DNA of 64,000 nt, taken from Bathynomus jamesi (Eukaryota; Arthropoda; Malacostraca; Isopoda; Cirolanidae). Shown piece by piece: positions 32,090 to 42,922 of this stretch; position 1 is the stretch's first letter; the number at the start of each line of letters is the position of its first letter. The notes beneath the pieces are model-generated. The model was not told the origin of the DNA and did no database searches. It saw only the letters and a list, made by a program, of their open reading frames with translations. The position numbers were made by a program, and so were the translations under genes. The stretch is taken from contig JAJOZX010009050.1 of assembly GCA_023014485.1 (NCBI GenBank), positions 62,001 through 126,000 on the forward strand. Direction: 5' to 3'.

Positions 32090-32962
32090 TTACGCTGGGA
32101 CCGTTCGAGTTACGGCAGCCTGAAAAGAAGAGACAGTATTATGAAATAGTCTTCCTAAACGCGCAGCTCCTACGTCATTAAGATGAAGTCCATCTCCGAG
32201 GAACAAGTCCCTCCTGCCGCAGAAACTGTTCCAAAAATTCTCAAAATGCACTCCTTCCTGTTGGCAAAGAGACTTTAGGTTATTGTTAATATAGGTCGCC
32301 TTGCTGTAGAAAGCGTTACGATGGATAATTCGAGGAAGTATACCTGTTAAAACAATCTTATTAGTGTTTTCCTTTAATCGCTCTAGTAAGTCCCTGTACC
32401 TAGCCAGCAGTTCTTCCGATCTAGAATTTAAAACGTTATTAGTACCGACATGAATAACATACGTTGTGTCCTCGGAGGTACCATCTGTAAATTGGTCAAC
32501 ACTATTAGTTATATCCTCCACCCTTGCACCAGGGTAGCAGTAACGGCGCCTACGACGAGGGTTTCTCCCACAGAATTCCTCGAGCTGTCCTCGAACAATG
32601 GAATCGCCAACGAGTCGTATTTCCGGTTCATCATCATCTTCAAAACCTAAAACAGAAAACTTATTGTTTGTTATTACTGGTAGACATGTCTTAGGTTTTC
32701 TCAATGGGGCTCCATTACGCACTCGAACGAAGGGTTGGGAACTAGGAGAAGAGAGAGGGCTATTAATACTATTTATATTATTAATAGAAACTGAGGCAGG
32801 AGGGGTCGCAACTGGAGTCTCAAGGGATTCTAATTTTGCCGTCAGGAGCATCACCCTTTCTTCAAGGCTTACTCTGGCCTCCTTCTCACGTTCTAACTCG
32901 TTCCTCAGCACTTTTAAGTTTGAGCACCACCTGCAAACTAACTGTTCATTATTATTAGCCAT
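32090..32962 (-). CDS. CR1 ORF1 with SGNH esterase domain
   Basis: 290 codons, intact. Residues 10-13 contain CRWC and residues 14-47 are a likely coiled coil (LERE, LEER repeats). A low-complexity linker follows, then an SGNH/GDSL-type esterase from about residue 115: VGDSIVRG (nucleophile Ser121), HVGTNN (171-176), DGLHLND (257-263, catalytic Asp-His). Esterase ORF1 proteins are a known feature of CR1-clade LINEs and are thought to form RNPs or act on membranes. The basic patch NPRRRRRYCY (134-143) may bind RNA. Intact ORF1 beside a frameshifted RT suggests recent insertion or read errors downstream. Confidence 0.9.
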   Translation of the reverse strand: MANNNEQLVCRWCSNLKVLRNELEREKEARVSLEERVMLLTAKLESLETPVATPPASVSINNINSINSPLSSPSSQPFVRVRNGAPLRKPKTCLPVITNNKFSVLGFEDDDEPEIRLVGDSIVRGQLEEFCGRNPRRRRRYCYPGARVEDITNSVDQFTDGTSEDTTYVIHVGTNNVLNSRSEELLARYRDLLERLKENTNKIVLTGILPRIIHRNAFYSKATYINNNLKSLCQQEGVHFENFWNSFCGRRDLFLGDGLHLNDVGAARLGRLFHNTVSSFQAAVTRTVPA

Positions 32963-32989
32963 TGTAAACGCGTATATATATATATATAT

Positions 32990-33607
32990 ATATGCAATAA
33001 ACGGAGAAGTAAAAATAAAAATTAAAAATTAAAGGATTATCAGAGAGGCATACAGATTTGTAAGGAAAAAATATCGATTTTTAGCACAAGATCAAATGAA
33101 TTATAAAAATACAAATTTATACTGGAAATCTGCCCGGGTTTTAACACTCTGCCTTTTATGGTTAAATTTCGATGTATATAAAAATAAAATTAAAATTAAA
33201 AGTTAATAAAGTAGCATACAAGTTTACCAAAGATTTAGCGTTCTACCCTTCTTATCTAAATCCAACTTTCAAATAACTTCAACATTAGCAAAGGTCTTTT
33301 TCAACTCGATCCTGTTGTTTTGAATTCCTTCAAAACAGATTTAGATAAGAAGGGTAGAACGCTAAATCTTTGGTAAACTTGTATGCTACTTTATTAACTT
33401 TTAATTTTAATTTTATTTTTATATACATCGAAATTTAACCATAAAAGGCAGTGTTAAAACCCGGGCAGATTTCCAGTATAAATTTGTATTTTTATAATTC
33501 ATTTGATCTTGTGCTAAAAATCGATATTTTTTCCTTACAAATCTGTATGTCTCTCTGATAATCCTTTAATTTTTAATTTTTATTTTTACTTCTCCGTTTA
33601 TTGCATA
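32990..33607. repeat. 0.6-kb near-perfect palindrome
   Basis: Left arm about 32995-33265 (ATTGCATTATT/TGCAATAAACGGAGAAG end) is repeated in reverse at 33341-33605, with about 75 bp between. The spacer and right arm read as a LINE 3' end (DPVVLNSFKTDLDKKGRTLN). An inverted duplication of a LINE 3' UTR beside the CR1 5' end. Confidence 0.85.
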
Positions 33608-33618
33608 ATATATATATG

Positions 33619-33670
<52 letters not shown>

Positions 33671-33863
33671 ATTATTTTTTTTTTATTTTTTTTATTTTTT
33701 TTTTTCTGTAACCTATATATAGGCTGTAACCCTTGTATGTACTTCAGTGTTCCTGAGGATGACATTAGACGAAAGCGCTTGAGCACCATTTTGTGTTTCC
33801 TTTCCTTCGTGGTTTTATTCATCATAAATATTTTTCACATGTTACTTTCGTGAAATAATTTTC

Positions 33864-33947
<84 letters not shown>

Positions 33948-33950
33948 ATA
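33608..33950. repeat. (TA)n, Penelope-type terminus, (TA)n, (GA)n
   Basis: TA runs at 33617-33672, a T-rich tract, one copy of the Penelope-type terminus (CTGAGGATGACATTAGACGA, 33752-33771), TA again at 33863-33896 and (GA)n at 33901-33945. Confidence 0.7.
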
Positions 33951-33979
33951 CATATATTTATTATTATTATTATATAACC

Positions 33980-34787
33980 TTGGTTAACCTTAGTTTTGCT
34001 TTCCGCTCCAATTGTTCATTCTGACGAAGGTCAAGCTTGTCACTTCAGGTAATTAAAAAATAAATATTTCTATGATTTCGGACTTGTGTTTCAAAAGTCC
34101 TGAATCAGAGGAAATATTTGTAGTTGATGAGAGGAAAAGCCTTTGATTCCACCCGCTCAAGTAGAGCTGTGTGGGTTGAGCGACTCCACACATGAGAAGC
34201 GTACTCCATACAGGGGCGGACAAGACCACTGTACAAAGAAAACAACTGAGTGGGGAAGAAGAAACTGCAGAGCTGGTACAGCACACCTAAACTCTGAGAA
34301 GCTCTTTTAGAAAGACAGTATACGAGATATTTTCAGGAAAGATCACGAGAAAAGGGAACACGAAGAATGTTAAGAGAAGCGAAAGGATTGCGTTGAGTAT
34401 TGCTGAAGGGGATAGACGTTTGCAGGATTGTGACGAGTACACAGATGAAGGAACTGAGGTTTTGAGGCATTGAAAGCCACAACGTTTTCTCTACCCAAAT
34501 CAGAGATAGTAGAAAGATCATAGGTTAGGCATCATAGCTGTCCCACGCGAATCATGAAGTGCCTATTGAGAGGGACGCTTTGTAAAGCAGGTGGGGAAGT
34601 GAAGAGTGGAATCATCGGTTAAGCTGTGATAGGACAGGAAGTGCGACTTAATAGAACATTGATGAATAAAAGGAAAAGAGTGGGGTGACAGGACAGAACC
34701 CTGAGGAACACCACTATTAATAGCTTTTGAAGAACAGTGGCTCTCTTCAACCGCAGCTATAGATCGGCCAGAAAGGAAATTAGAGAT
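33980..34787 (-). mobile_element. LINE RT fragment, copy 1
   Basis: Homologous to 37975-38760. Minus-strand pieces: [17 protein letters not shown] block near 34700, SFICVLVTILQTSIPFSNTQ, LNILRVPFSRDLS, LYSGLVRPCMEYASHVW. It ends abruptly at GATGAA (34787), where the duplicated Penelope segment begins. Confidence 0.75.
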
Positions 34788-35516
34788 GAAGAACGTTTAT
34801 CTTATTTTAGCAGTTCAAGCTATGTTGGCTCTTTCAGTAGAGACATTTAGCGAATGAACCAACCAACCACTGTTTGTACATACTGAGGGAATCCTAACCT
34901 AATACGGCCTTCGAAGCCTGCAGCTATGGTGGAAAGTTTTGCATCACCTTGGAATTATTTGGATTAAGACAAATATTAACAAAAATTATCCATAAACATC
35001 AATGAAGTATGTTGAATACTGATTCGTATATTCGATTTAGTATGTCACACTTTTTCATTTTCGGCAGTTTTTCGATAAGTAAATTTATTCTAAAAAGTGA
35101 CATCAAACTCAATACATCAACGACACATCATTATTCAGAAGAATCCCACAAGTTTTATTTGACTTTATGAGCCAAACTTAAAAAGTTCCTGCAATACTAA
35201 ACATTTGGTCATAGCTGTATATATAGTTGTTGTTTTTTGCAGGAAGAGGAACCAACGGCGAATACTGTCGTAATTAGTTTTTTCTGATACTTTATTTTTT
35301 CAGTCTACTGGGAAAATACAACAAAATGTCTTGTGTATTTAATTTAATCTCTGACAGTGACGTGAGTCAAGGCGATACCGTGTACGCTTGTAGATATTAC
35401 TTGCATCGGCCTCTCTTCACACGGAGTTACGGTGGCGGTTCCACCTCAACGCCTGGCCTGGTGGAACTACAAATTCCGCCAATTTCCATTTTTTGGGATG
35501 TATATGTACTGTACAT

Positions 35517-35587
<71 letters not shown>

Positions 35588-36946
35588 AAGAAACCACAAA
35601 TCAATACGTGATCTTAAGGAAACACGAAGTCCGAGCGCTTTCTTGATGTATTCACGAACCTTTTTTTCTACTTTGTTCCTAAGATGCTTACGAATTTGTA
35701 GCCCAGAGTTCATTGATGATGAAATTAGTAAAATATATAAAATTGCGTTTGATTTAAAAGATCCAAAGACCTGCATAGATAAATCTTTAAAAATGGCACA
35801 GAAAACCTTCTACGAGGTAAAAGACAAGATTCCTATACAACAAAAAAGGTCTTAGCATTACCATTTCAAGAAAATTTCCTTGATCTGCCGAAATTGCTGA
35901 GGACTTTTAACGTAAATATCGCGTTCAGAAATTTAGATGTAATTAAGAATTCATTGATTAAAAACTCCCTTTTAAGTGAACAGGGTTGTGTACATAAAAT
36001 TCCATGCACAATATGTAATAAATTTACATTGGTCAAACTGGCAAGACATTATAATTACGTTAAGCATCATAAATACAGTATAAGAACCGGCCAGAATCTA
36101 ACGCCATTTTCATTCACGTAAGAGATACTAATCACCCCATTGACTGGAAAAATGCCTCCAAATTAAGTTTTAGTAAATCTATTGTTAGTAGAAATATAAT
36201 TGATCGAGTGTGATCAAGAATAATGTTGATTTTGTTTTAATATTAGCCCTGGGCTTTACAAATTAGACTCATACATTGTCAGAAAGGTTGTGGAATATTC
36301 TGACCGCATTCTTGCCACTTAATTGTTTGTTTTAATAAATAAATATTATTTTAATATTTCTTATCATTTTTATGTGTACATTTTAATTGTATTATTTTTT
36401 TATATAGTTTTTATGTACTCGATATTTTAGTAGACTTTAGAGCAAGTTATCTATTGGGGAAGTTTTAGATTGTTTTTAGATTGAGTTGCCTATTGGGGGA
36501 TTTTTCGCTTCCCCAATAGATAACGGAATATTCTGGAAATAGCACGTGCTGATCATTACGCCAATGCGCCATGTCCTTTGTTTCCTTAGACTACTGCATT
36601 CTTGCCACTTAATTGCCTGTTTTAATTAAATAAATATATTTCTAATAACTGTTATCATTTTAGGCGTACATGTTAATTGTATAATTTCTTTTATATAGTT
36701 TATATGTATTCGATAATTTAGTAGCCTTTAGATTAATTTATCTATTGGGGAAGTTTTAGATTGTTTTTATTGTTTTCAGATTGAGTTGCCTATTGGGAAA
36801 TTTTTACGCTTGTGTATTTAACTAATTTTTTTGGTAAATTCTGTCTATTTCTCTTTGTCCCGGAAGATGTGAATATATATGTGAATATATCACGAAAGCG
36901 TTCGAACTTCGTGTTTCCTTTTCCTTTTCCCTGTGGTTCTTTGCTT
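34788..36946. repeat. 2.2-kb duplicated segment, copy B
   Basis: Counterpart of 25038-27210, including the Tc1-type MITE (34921-35217), LINE scrap, (CA)n(TA)n (35516-35583) and Penelope fragment. It has more single-base losses than copy A. Confidence 0.9.
35590..36322 (+). mobile_element. Penelope-like fragment with GIY-YIG endonuclease, copy B
   Basis: Same protein as the 25.85-kb copy, with additional single-base losses: near 35835, in the FYIGQTG motif (TTTACATTGG at about 36023, one T short), and near 36205. It shares the break at ACGCCATTTTC, so that break predates the duplication. Stop region TTGCCACTTAA near 36322. Confidence 0.8.
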
Positions 36947-36957
36947 ATATATATATA

Positions 36958-37844
36958 CAGCCCGGATTTAGCTATAGGCGAACTAGGCGATCGCCTAGGG
37001 CCTCGCGCCAAAGGGGGCCTCGCTCAAGCCGTTTTGCGCGTTCTGTTCAAGTGATATTAATGATTTAGAACTCTATGAAGAACTTAAAGTACTTTGCAGG
37101 TTTATACCTGAGAAACAGATCTCGGAAATGCCCTTGTTTATATAGTGCAAAAACTAAGTGAGATTTATCCTAATGTTTATGTTGCACTTCGAATAGTATT
37201 AACCATCCCAGTTACTGTTTGCTTCGGCTGAAAGAAGTTTCTCGCGTCTCAAACTTATTAAAACATATTTGCGTTCCACCATGTCTCAAGCGAGATTGCA
37301 ATCATTAGCTATATTATCAATAGAAAACGATATAACAAATTCATTAGATTATTCTCAATTAATTGAAGAGGTTTAGCTCGAAGAAAAGTAGAAAAGCATT
37401 GCTGTAATATTCAAGGAGCATCTGAACCAAATATTAAAGCATTAATATTTAGCCTCATAAGTGATCGCTCACTATTATAAAAAATGAAATGTCAACATCT
37501 CTCATACATCACATATGAAAAACGTTTGTATACTATGGAAAGTCATTACCTATAATATTATATAAATCTTAGAAATCATTGTCTTATATTTTCGATACAA
37601 ATCTTGATTCATATTATAATTTATACTTATTTGTATGGTTTATTTATATTTCTTATACAATTTCCATGCGTGATTATTTTGGTTTGGTTTAATTTTTAAG
37701 TGCTGGCATAGTTCTGTCTATGCGGGATTCTAATATTGCTGGTATAGTAACCGATAATTAAGTCCATATTTTATATATATAGGCCTAGGGTCCTCGCAAT
37801 TTCTAGATCTGCCTAGGGCCTCGCAACTTCTAGATCCCGCCCTG
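36958..37844 (+). mobile_element. Non-autonomous hAT element carrying a transposase tail
   Basis: 887 bp inserted in (TA)n. It starts CAGCCCGGATTTAGC and ends GATCCCGCCCTG, with several copies of CTAGGGCCTCGC near both ends. Inside, around 37170-37380, the plus strand gives NVYVALRIVLTIPVTV, then SAERSFSRLKLIK-like text across a break, then RSTMSQARLQSLAILSIEND: a hATC dimerisation domain of the ZMYM-type group. The rest of the transposase is deleted. Confidence 0.8.
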
Positions 37845-37859
37845 TATATATATATATAT

Positions 37860-37895
<36 letters not shown>

Positions 37896-37974
37896 AGAGA
37901 GAGCATAGATATATTATTATTATTATTATTATTATTATTTATTATTATTATATAACCTTGGTTAACCTTAGTTT

Positions 37975-39140
37975 TGCTTCCGCTCCAATTGTTCGTTCTG
38001 ACGAAGGTCAAGCTTGTCACTTCAGATAATTAAAAAATAAATATTTCTATGATTTCGGACTTATGCTTCAAAAGTCCTGAATCAGAGGAAATATTTGTAG
38101 TTGATGAGAGGAAAAGCCTTTGATTCCACTCGGTCAAGTACAGCTGTGTGGGTTGAGCGACTCCACACATGAGAAGCGTACTCCATACAGGGGCGGACAA
38201 GACCACTGTACAAAGAAAACAACTGAGTAGGGAAGAAGAAACTGCAGAGCTGGTACAGCACACCTAAACTCTGAGAAGCTCTTTTAGAAAGACAGTATAC
38301 GAGATATTTTCAGGAAAGATCACGAGAAAAGGGAACACGAAGAATGTTAAGAGAAGCGAAAGGATTGCGTTGAGTATTGCTGAAGGGGATAGACGTTTGC
38401 AGGATTGTGACGAGTACACAGATGAAGGAACTGAGGTTTTGAGGCATTGAAAGCCACAACGTTTTCTCTACCCAAATCAGAGATAGTAGAAAGATCATAG
38501 GTTAGGCATCATAGCTGTCCCACGCGAATCATGAAGTGCCTTTTGAGAGGGACGCTTTGTAAAGCAGGTGGGGAAGTGAAGAGTGGAATCATCGGTTAAG
38601 CTGTAGATAGGACAGGAAGTGCGACTTAACAGAACATTGATGAATAAAAGGCAAAGAGTGGGGTGACAGGACAGAACCCTGAGGAACACCACTATTAATA
38701 GCTTTTGAAGAACAGTGGTTCTCTTCAACCGCAGCTATAGATCGGCCAGAAAGGAAATTAGAGATGAAGGCACACATAGAACGAGAGAAACCGAAGGAGG
38801 ACAGTTTCAAAATTAAATATTTGTGCCACACTCTATCACAAGCGTTTGATATGCTGGCGCAATAACAAAGGTTTCAAAATCAGAAAGGAGGATGACTAAG
38901 ACTCAGAGAAATATGCAAGAAGATCGCCAGTAGAGCGTCCCTCTGGAAACATGTTGACGATGTGAAAGATAATTGTGAGAATCGAGGTGCTTAAGAATCT
39001 TTCGATTAAGGATACACAAAAACTTTAGAAAGTCAAGAAATCTCAAAGCAGTTGGACGATAGGTGGAGGGTTGAGAGCCCTTTGGTCCTTGTAAGAACTG
39101 CGAAAATGAATTCTTTCTTACTTCGGAAAATCAACGGACG
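37975..39140 (-). mobile_element. LINE RT fragment, copy 2 (longer)
   Basis: Minus strand: FRTFET-type tail near 38060, GLVRPCMEYASHVWSRSTHT, then the RT core [35 protein letters not shown] at 38660-38705, and further upstream pieces to about 39140. The catalytic ADD region is damaged (SYLQLN). It extends beyond the break of copy 1 at GATGAA. Confidence 0.75.
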
Positions 39141-39142
39141 GA

Positions 39143-39205
39143 TTGAAGAAAATTGCCAAACGTCTTCGTAACTGTCAAAATCTTTTTAACTTTGGTGACA
39201 AAGGT
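39143..39205 (+). pseudogene. Relic of a FReD start
   Basis: Reads KRLRNCQNLFNFGDKGS, equivalent to KRPRNCADHFNLGDKES of the gene 0.5 kb downstream. It sits between the LINE fragment and the duplicated FReD flank, a trace of an older upstream FReD. Confidence 0.65.
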
Positions 39206-39489
39206 TCTTTTTTAAATTTTAACTCAACCTCAAATACCCCGAAACGGAATTTCAAAATGAGAAATGTATCGAATAATATTAAATTAAAACTTAAAAGCCG
39301 CTTAAGGCGAAATGAAGAGGTCAGTCGTGGTGATTTAAGTGCGATTTTAAAATAATTTAAATGTGACAATAAAATATAAATAAATTTCGGAAAATAACAA
39401 AATAATATTTTTTAAAGTAATCTTGTTTAGAGGCCATTGTTGGGATTTCAGTAATGAACTAAAAAGGAAGGAAAAATTATCTAAAATGT

Positions 39490-39499
39490 GGGTACTCCC
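39490..39499 (+). promoter_or_regulatory. GGG-N4-CCC (kB-like) element, FReD copy at 39.6 kb
   Basis: GGGTACTCCC, identical to the intact gene's site and at the same distance from the TATA box. Confidence 0.5.
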
Positions 39500-39553
39500 A
39501 CAGAATGACCGATGTTTGAAGATAAACTAGGGAAGGACAAGCAGACTAAAATG

Positions 39554-39561
39554 TATAAAAG
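39554..39561 (+). promoter_or_regulatory. TATA box, FReD copy at 39.6 kb
   Basis: TATAAAAG, 72 bp before the ATG. Confidence 0.7.
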
Positions 39562-39633
39562 TGAGAGCAGATTTCAAACAAATTTATTATAAATTATTCA
39601 CTGAAGACGGTTGAACAGAAAACCGCTCCAATA

Positions 39634-40559
39634 ATGACAAATTTGGTAAGCTTGATTTTCACCCTGACAATTATCTTGGCGAACAATTTTGCTCGTGGAG
39701 ACATAAAGAAATCTTTGATGACAACATTTCACAATCTCCTCGACGAGATTGGATTCTCTCCCACGTGCGTGTCTCAAACTCTGGCGCTCTGTGAAAATTC
39801 AAGAAGTGAATCCTTGTTGCTACGTTTGAAAACTCCGTTGCAGTTAATACAAAATTCGATCAACAACTTAAATGAAGTTGATAAACGTCCTCGTAATTGT
39901 GCGGATCATTTTAACCTCGGTGACAAAGAGTCCGGGGTTCGAACAGTGTACCCTTTCAGTTGTTGCGAAAACAAAGCTATTTCCGTATTCTGTGATCAGA
40001 CAACTGACGGAGGTGGATGGACCGTGATTCAACGTCGCGACGCTCTTCCACAGAGAGAAAACTTTATGAGGAATTGGGTTGAGTACCAACTTGGTTTCGG
40101 CATCGTGACGGGAGAATTTTGGCTCGGCCTCAACACTATTCACGCTCTCGTTAGTGATGATTTGATGGAACTGAGGGTGGATCTTGAGGACTTCGAGGGG
40201 AAAAAGCGTTGGGCCAAGTACGATTACTTTTACATCGGAGACTTCACTGAAAAATATCGCTTAGATTTAGGAGAATATACTGGAAACGCCGGGAACTCTT
40301 TCGTTTATCATAACGGTCAAATGTTTTCAACGAAAGATCAAGACAACGATGTACATTCAAGTAATTGTGCAGTGGTTCACCGCGGTGGATGGTGGTATAA
40401 ATCAGCCGCAACGCCAACTTAAATAGTTATCAGCATGAAGGAAATCACACTGCCCACGCTGATGGCATCAATTGGAAAGGATTTCGTGGAGATAATTACT
40501 CCTTGAAGAAAACGTCTCTGAGCCTCAGACCGGTGTTTCAAAAACTGAAATTAAGATAA
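39634..40559 (+). pseudogene. Secreted FReD lectin, subfamily 2, one late frameshift
   Basis: Closest paralogue of the intact 22.1-kb gene. Open for 262 codons: signal peptide MTNLVSLIFTLTIILANNFA, module DEIGFSPTCVSQTLALCENS, and the FReD through DLGEYTGNAGNSFVYHNGQM, TKDQDND and RGGWWYKS. One base is missing relative to the intact gene in the Cys codon after WWYKS (about 40403), so it terminates 6 codons later. In the next frame the domain is complete (NHTAHADGINWKGF, DNYSLKKTSLSLRP), stop 40557-40559. The predicted product lacks the ligand-pocket Cys-Xaa pair and last strands. Promoter elements are identical to the intact gene. Recent pseudogene or single-base assembly error. Confidence 0.88.
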
Positions 40560-40684
40560 ATTACAGACGTCATTTAAACATTTCTTTTTGTATTTTGTGA
40601 AAAGAGTCTGCTAAAGAATCTTATTGATTTACACTTTTAATAATAATAATATAATAATATAATAATAATAAATACTAATAATAA

Positions 40685-40750
40685 TTTCGTAGGACATATT
40701 ACTCGTTAAAGAAAACTTGTTTGAGGTTTAGGACCGAAATTCCCCAATAA
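40685..40750 (+). pseudogene. Relic of a second FReD C-terminus, copy B
   Basis: Same FRRTYYSLKKTCLRFRTEIP as at 23194-23259; it was duplicated together with the gene and its (TAA)n spacer. Confidence 0.75.
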
Positions 40751-40837
40751 AATTAAAACATATTTCGAAATACTCCGAAATATGACTGGTTTTTACAAAC
40801 TATTTTCCAATAAGTAAGTGTATTTTTGTAGTTGTAT

Positions 40838-40943
40838 TGTTGTTGTTGTTGTTGTTGTTGTTATGCAGATGCATTAATACGCACTCTCCAATATTTTCTA
40901 TTAAAAATTTGAAGAAATTTTGTAAATCACATAAAATTTCACT

Positions 40944-40997
<54 letters not shown>

Positions 40998-41207
40998 ATA
41001 TGTATATGAAATAAAACCACGAAGGAAAGGAAACACAAAATGGTGCTCAAGCGCTTTCGTCTAATGACATCCTCAGGAACACTGAGTGTTCCTGAGGATG
41101 TCATTAGACGAAAGCGCTTGAGCACCATTTGTGTTTTCCTTTCCTTCGTGGTTTTATTCATCATAAATATTTTTCACGTGTTACTTTCGTGAAATAAATT
41201 TTCATAT

Positions 41208-41242
<35 letters not shown>

Positions 41243-41249
41243 ATATAAT

Positions 41250-41281
<32 letters not shown>

Positions 41282-41290
41282 GGTGTTAAT
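40838..41290. repeat. Microsatellites and a Penelope-terminus palindrome
   Basis: (TTG)n 40843-40861, (CA)n(TA)n 40944-40991. 41000-41165 is two Penelope-type termini head to head, centred near 41084, a nearly perfect hairpin. (CA)n(TA)n 41209-41281. Confidence 0.75.
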
Positions 41291-41399
41291 TAACATTGTT
41301 TATGTTTATTTCTGTAAGATTTGGCATTGAATAATGTGAGGTAGACCATTTGTATTATTTAAAATTGTAAATATCTTTTTAAATAATATATTTTCATGA

Positions 41400-41703
41400 A
41401 ATGATTTTTAACCCAAATATTTTAAAGTAAATTTAATGATATTTAACATTAAATATTAAACCATTTAATGTAAATATTTTACGATAATGATAAGCTTTAT
41501 TGGCACGATATAATGCCATAAAATAGTACAATATTGTTGAAGGTATAATAAACGATAAGATAAATTAAACAATACTAAATTTTAAAAAAAAATAAAAATT
41601 AGGACTAAAACAGAACTAATATTAAGACAAGAACTGAAAAGAGTAATAAAAAAATTACCCACAAATATAGACACAAGAAAAGAAAAAATAGAAACAAAAA
41701 ATA

Positions 41704-41751
<48 letters not shown>

Positions 41752-42080
41752 AATAATAATGGATGATAATGACAATGGTAATGTTTAATGGTAGGAGAAA
41801 GATCCCATAAAACAAAGGTACAGTGTCCATCTTACAGACGTAAAGCAGAACTGAAGAATAGCTTTGGACAGTTTGATTGTCTGAGATTTTAATTCTTCTC
41901 ATTAGACTGTATTGAGCACGTCTTGTTAACTCGGCGATGCTATGACCATTACGGTAGAGAACATTTGAGAGGCCGAGCATCTTGGAAGTAACTTATGCAG
42001 CAGTCTATAGGATCTGTTGTAAAGTAAATTGAGGGTTCTACAGGTGCCCTTTTTATAATTAACCCAGAATTGCTCCCCGT
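41400..42080 (-). mobile_element. LINE 3' end, inverted relative to 24.5 kb
   Basis: The 3' UTR ATAAAGCTTATCATTATCGT reads here on the minus strand, and ORF tail MLGLSNVLYRNGHSIAELTR with SLMRRIKISDNQTVQSYSSV and CKMDTVPLFYGIFLL upstream. (TA)n at 41708-41748 splits it. No RT core. Confidence 0.7.
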
Positions 42081-42286
42081 AAATATTAGGGCAGAAAGTA
42101 CGAAAACAAGAGTGCCTTTAGCTTCGCTTGTACAGTATTTAAAGTTCCTTATAATTATGTTTGCTGAGCACAGTTGAATTACGATAATTACAAGGAAAAT
42201 TATGTTAAATTATCAGGTAATAAGACTATAATACTAATAATTTATATATATATATTATATATATATATATATAGATCGTAAAGAAC

Positions 42287-42541
42287 GACGCTTGCATAGG
42301 AGAACATTCCGCGCAAGATGAGAAACAGAGAACGAACAAATTAAAAAATGAGGTAAAACCACCGGGAATCGAACCCGGGATCTTCTGATTGCCGGTCAGA
42401 TATGATAACCACTACACCATGGTCCTCACGATCGATCAGAAGTCGTAATTCCTCTACATACGCGCAGAAACCAATGCCTCGAGGGGGGCACCCTCCCCAT
42501 GCTGTACCTAATATACATTTCAACTGCAAAGAACACGCAGT
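42287..42541 (-). mobile_element. tRNA-derived SINE, minus copy
   Basis: The tRNA-like head holds an A box (TGGTGTAGTGG) and a B box (GGTTCGATTCC) with correct spacing, and a CTGA/TCAG-type anticodon stem whose loop would present GGC but has C instead of U before it. The acceptor stem does not pair. The head is followed by a body ending TGCGCGGAATGTTCTCC and GTCGTTCTTTACG. Confidence 0.75.
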
Positions 42542-42542
42542 G

Positions 42543-42890
42543 TAAAATAACGTAAAGAACGACGCTTGTGTAGGAGAACATTCCGCGCAAGATGAGAAGA
42601 AATGTGTATATATAGTTGAAATGTATATATAGGTACTGCATGCGAGAGGTGCCCCCCTCGGGCATTGGTTTCTGCGCGTATGTAGAGAATTACGTACTTC
42701 TGATCGAGTGAGGACCATGGTGTAGTGGTTATCATATCTGACCGGCAATCGGAAGATCCCGGGTTCGATTCCCGGGTGGTTACCCTCATTTTTCATTTGT
42801 TCGTTCTCTCTTCTCATCTTGCGCGGTATGTTCTACCTATACAAGTGTCGTTCTTTACGTTATTTATACTGCGTGTTCTTTGCAGTTGAA
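42543..42890 (+). mobile_element. tRNA-derived SINE, plus copy
   Basis: Same family, A box near 42718 and B box near 42762, body and tail as in the minus copy, ending GCAGTTGAAATGTGTTATA before (TA)n(CA)n. It begins with a partial inverted tail, so the two copies form an inverted pair. Confidence 0.75.
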
Positions 42891-42922
42891 ATGTGTTATA
42901 TATATATATATATATACACACA

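Larger units (their letters stand above)
28990..32990 (-). mobile_element. CR1 non-LTR retrotransposon, nearly full length
   Basis: Minus-strand element with ORF1, a 50-bp gap, ORF2 (endonuclease then reverse transcriptase) and a 3' UTR. (TA)n lies just upstream of ORF1 at 32974-32992. ORF1 and the endonuclease are open; the RT has frameshifts. Confidence 0.9.

Noticed and set aside
31141..33032. Plus-strand frames across 31.1-33.0 kb
   Set aside because: They are antisense shadows of CR1 ORF1 and ORF2.
42356..42430. Functional tRNA gene
   Set aside because: A and B boxes are good, but the acceptor stem does not pair, U33 is C, and an inverted copy with the same non-tRNA body lies next to it; a SINE fits better.
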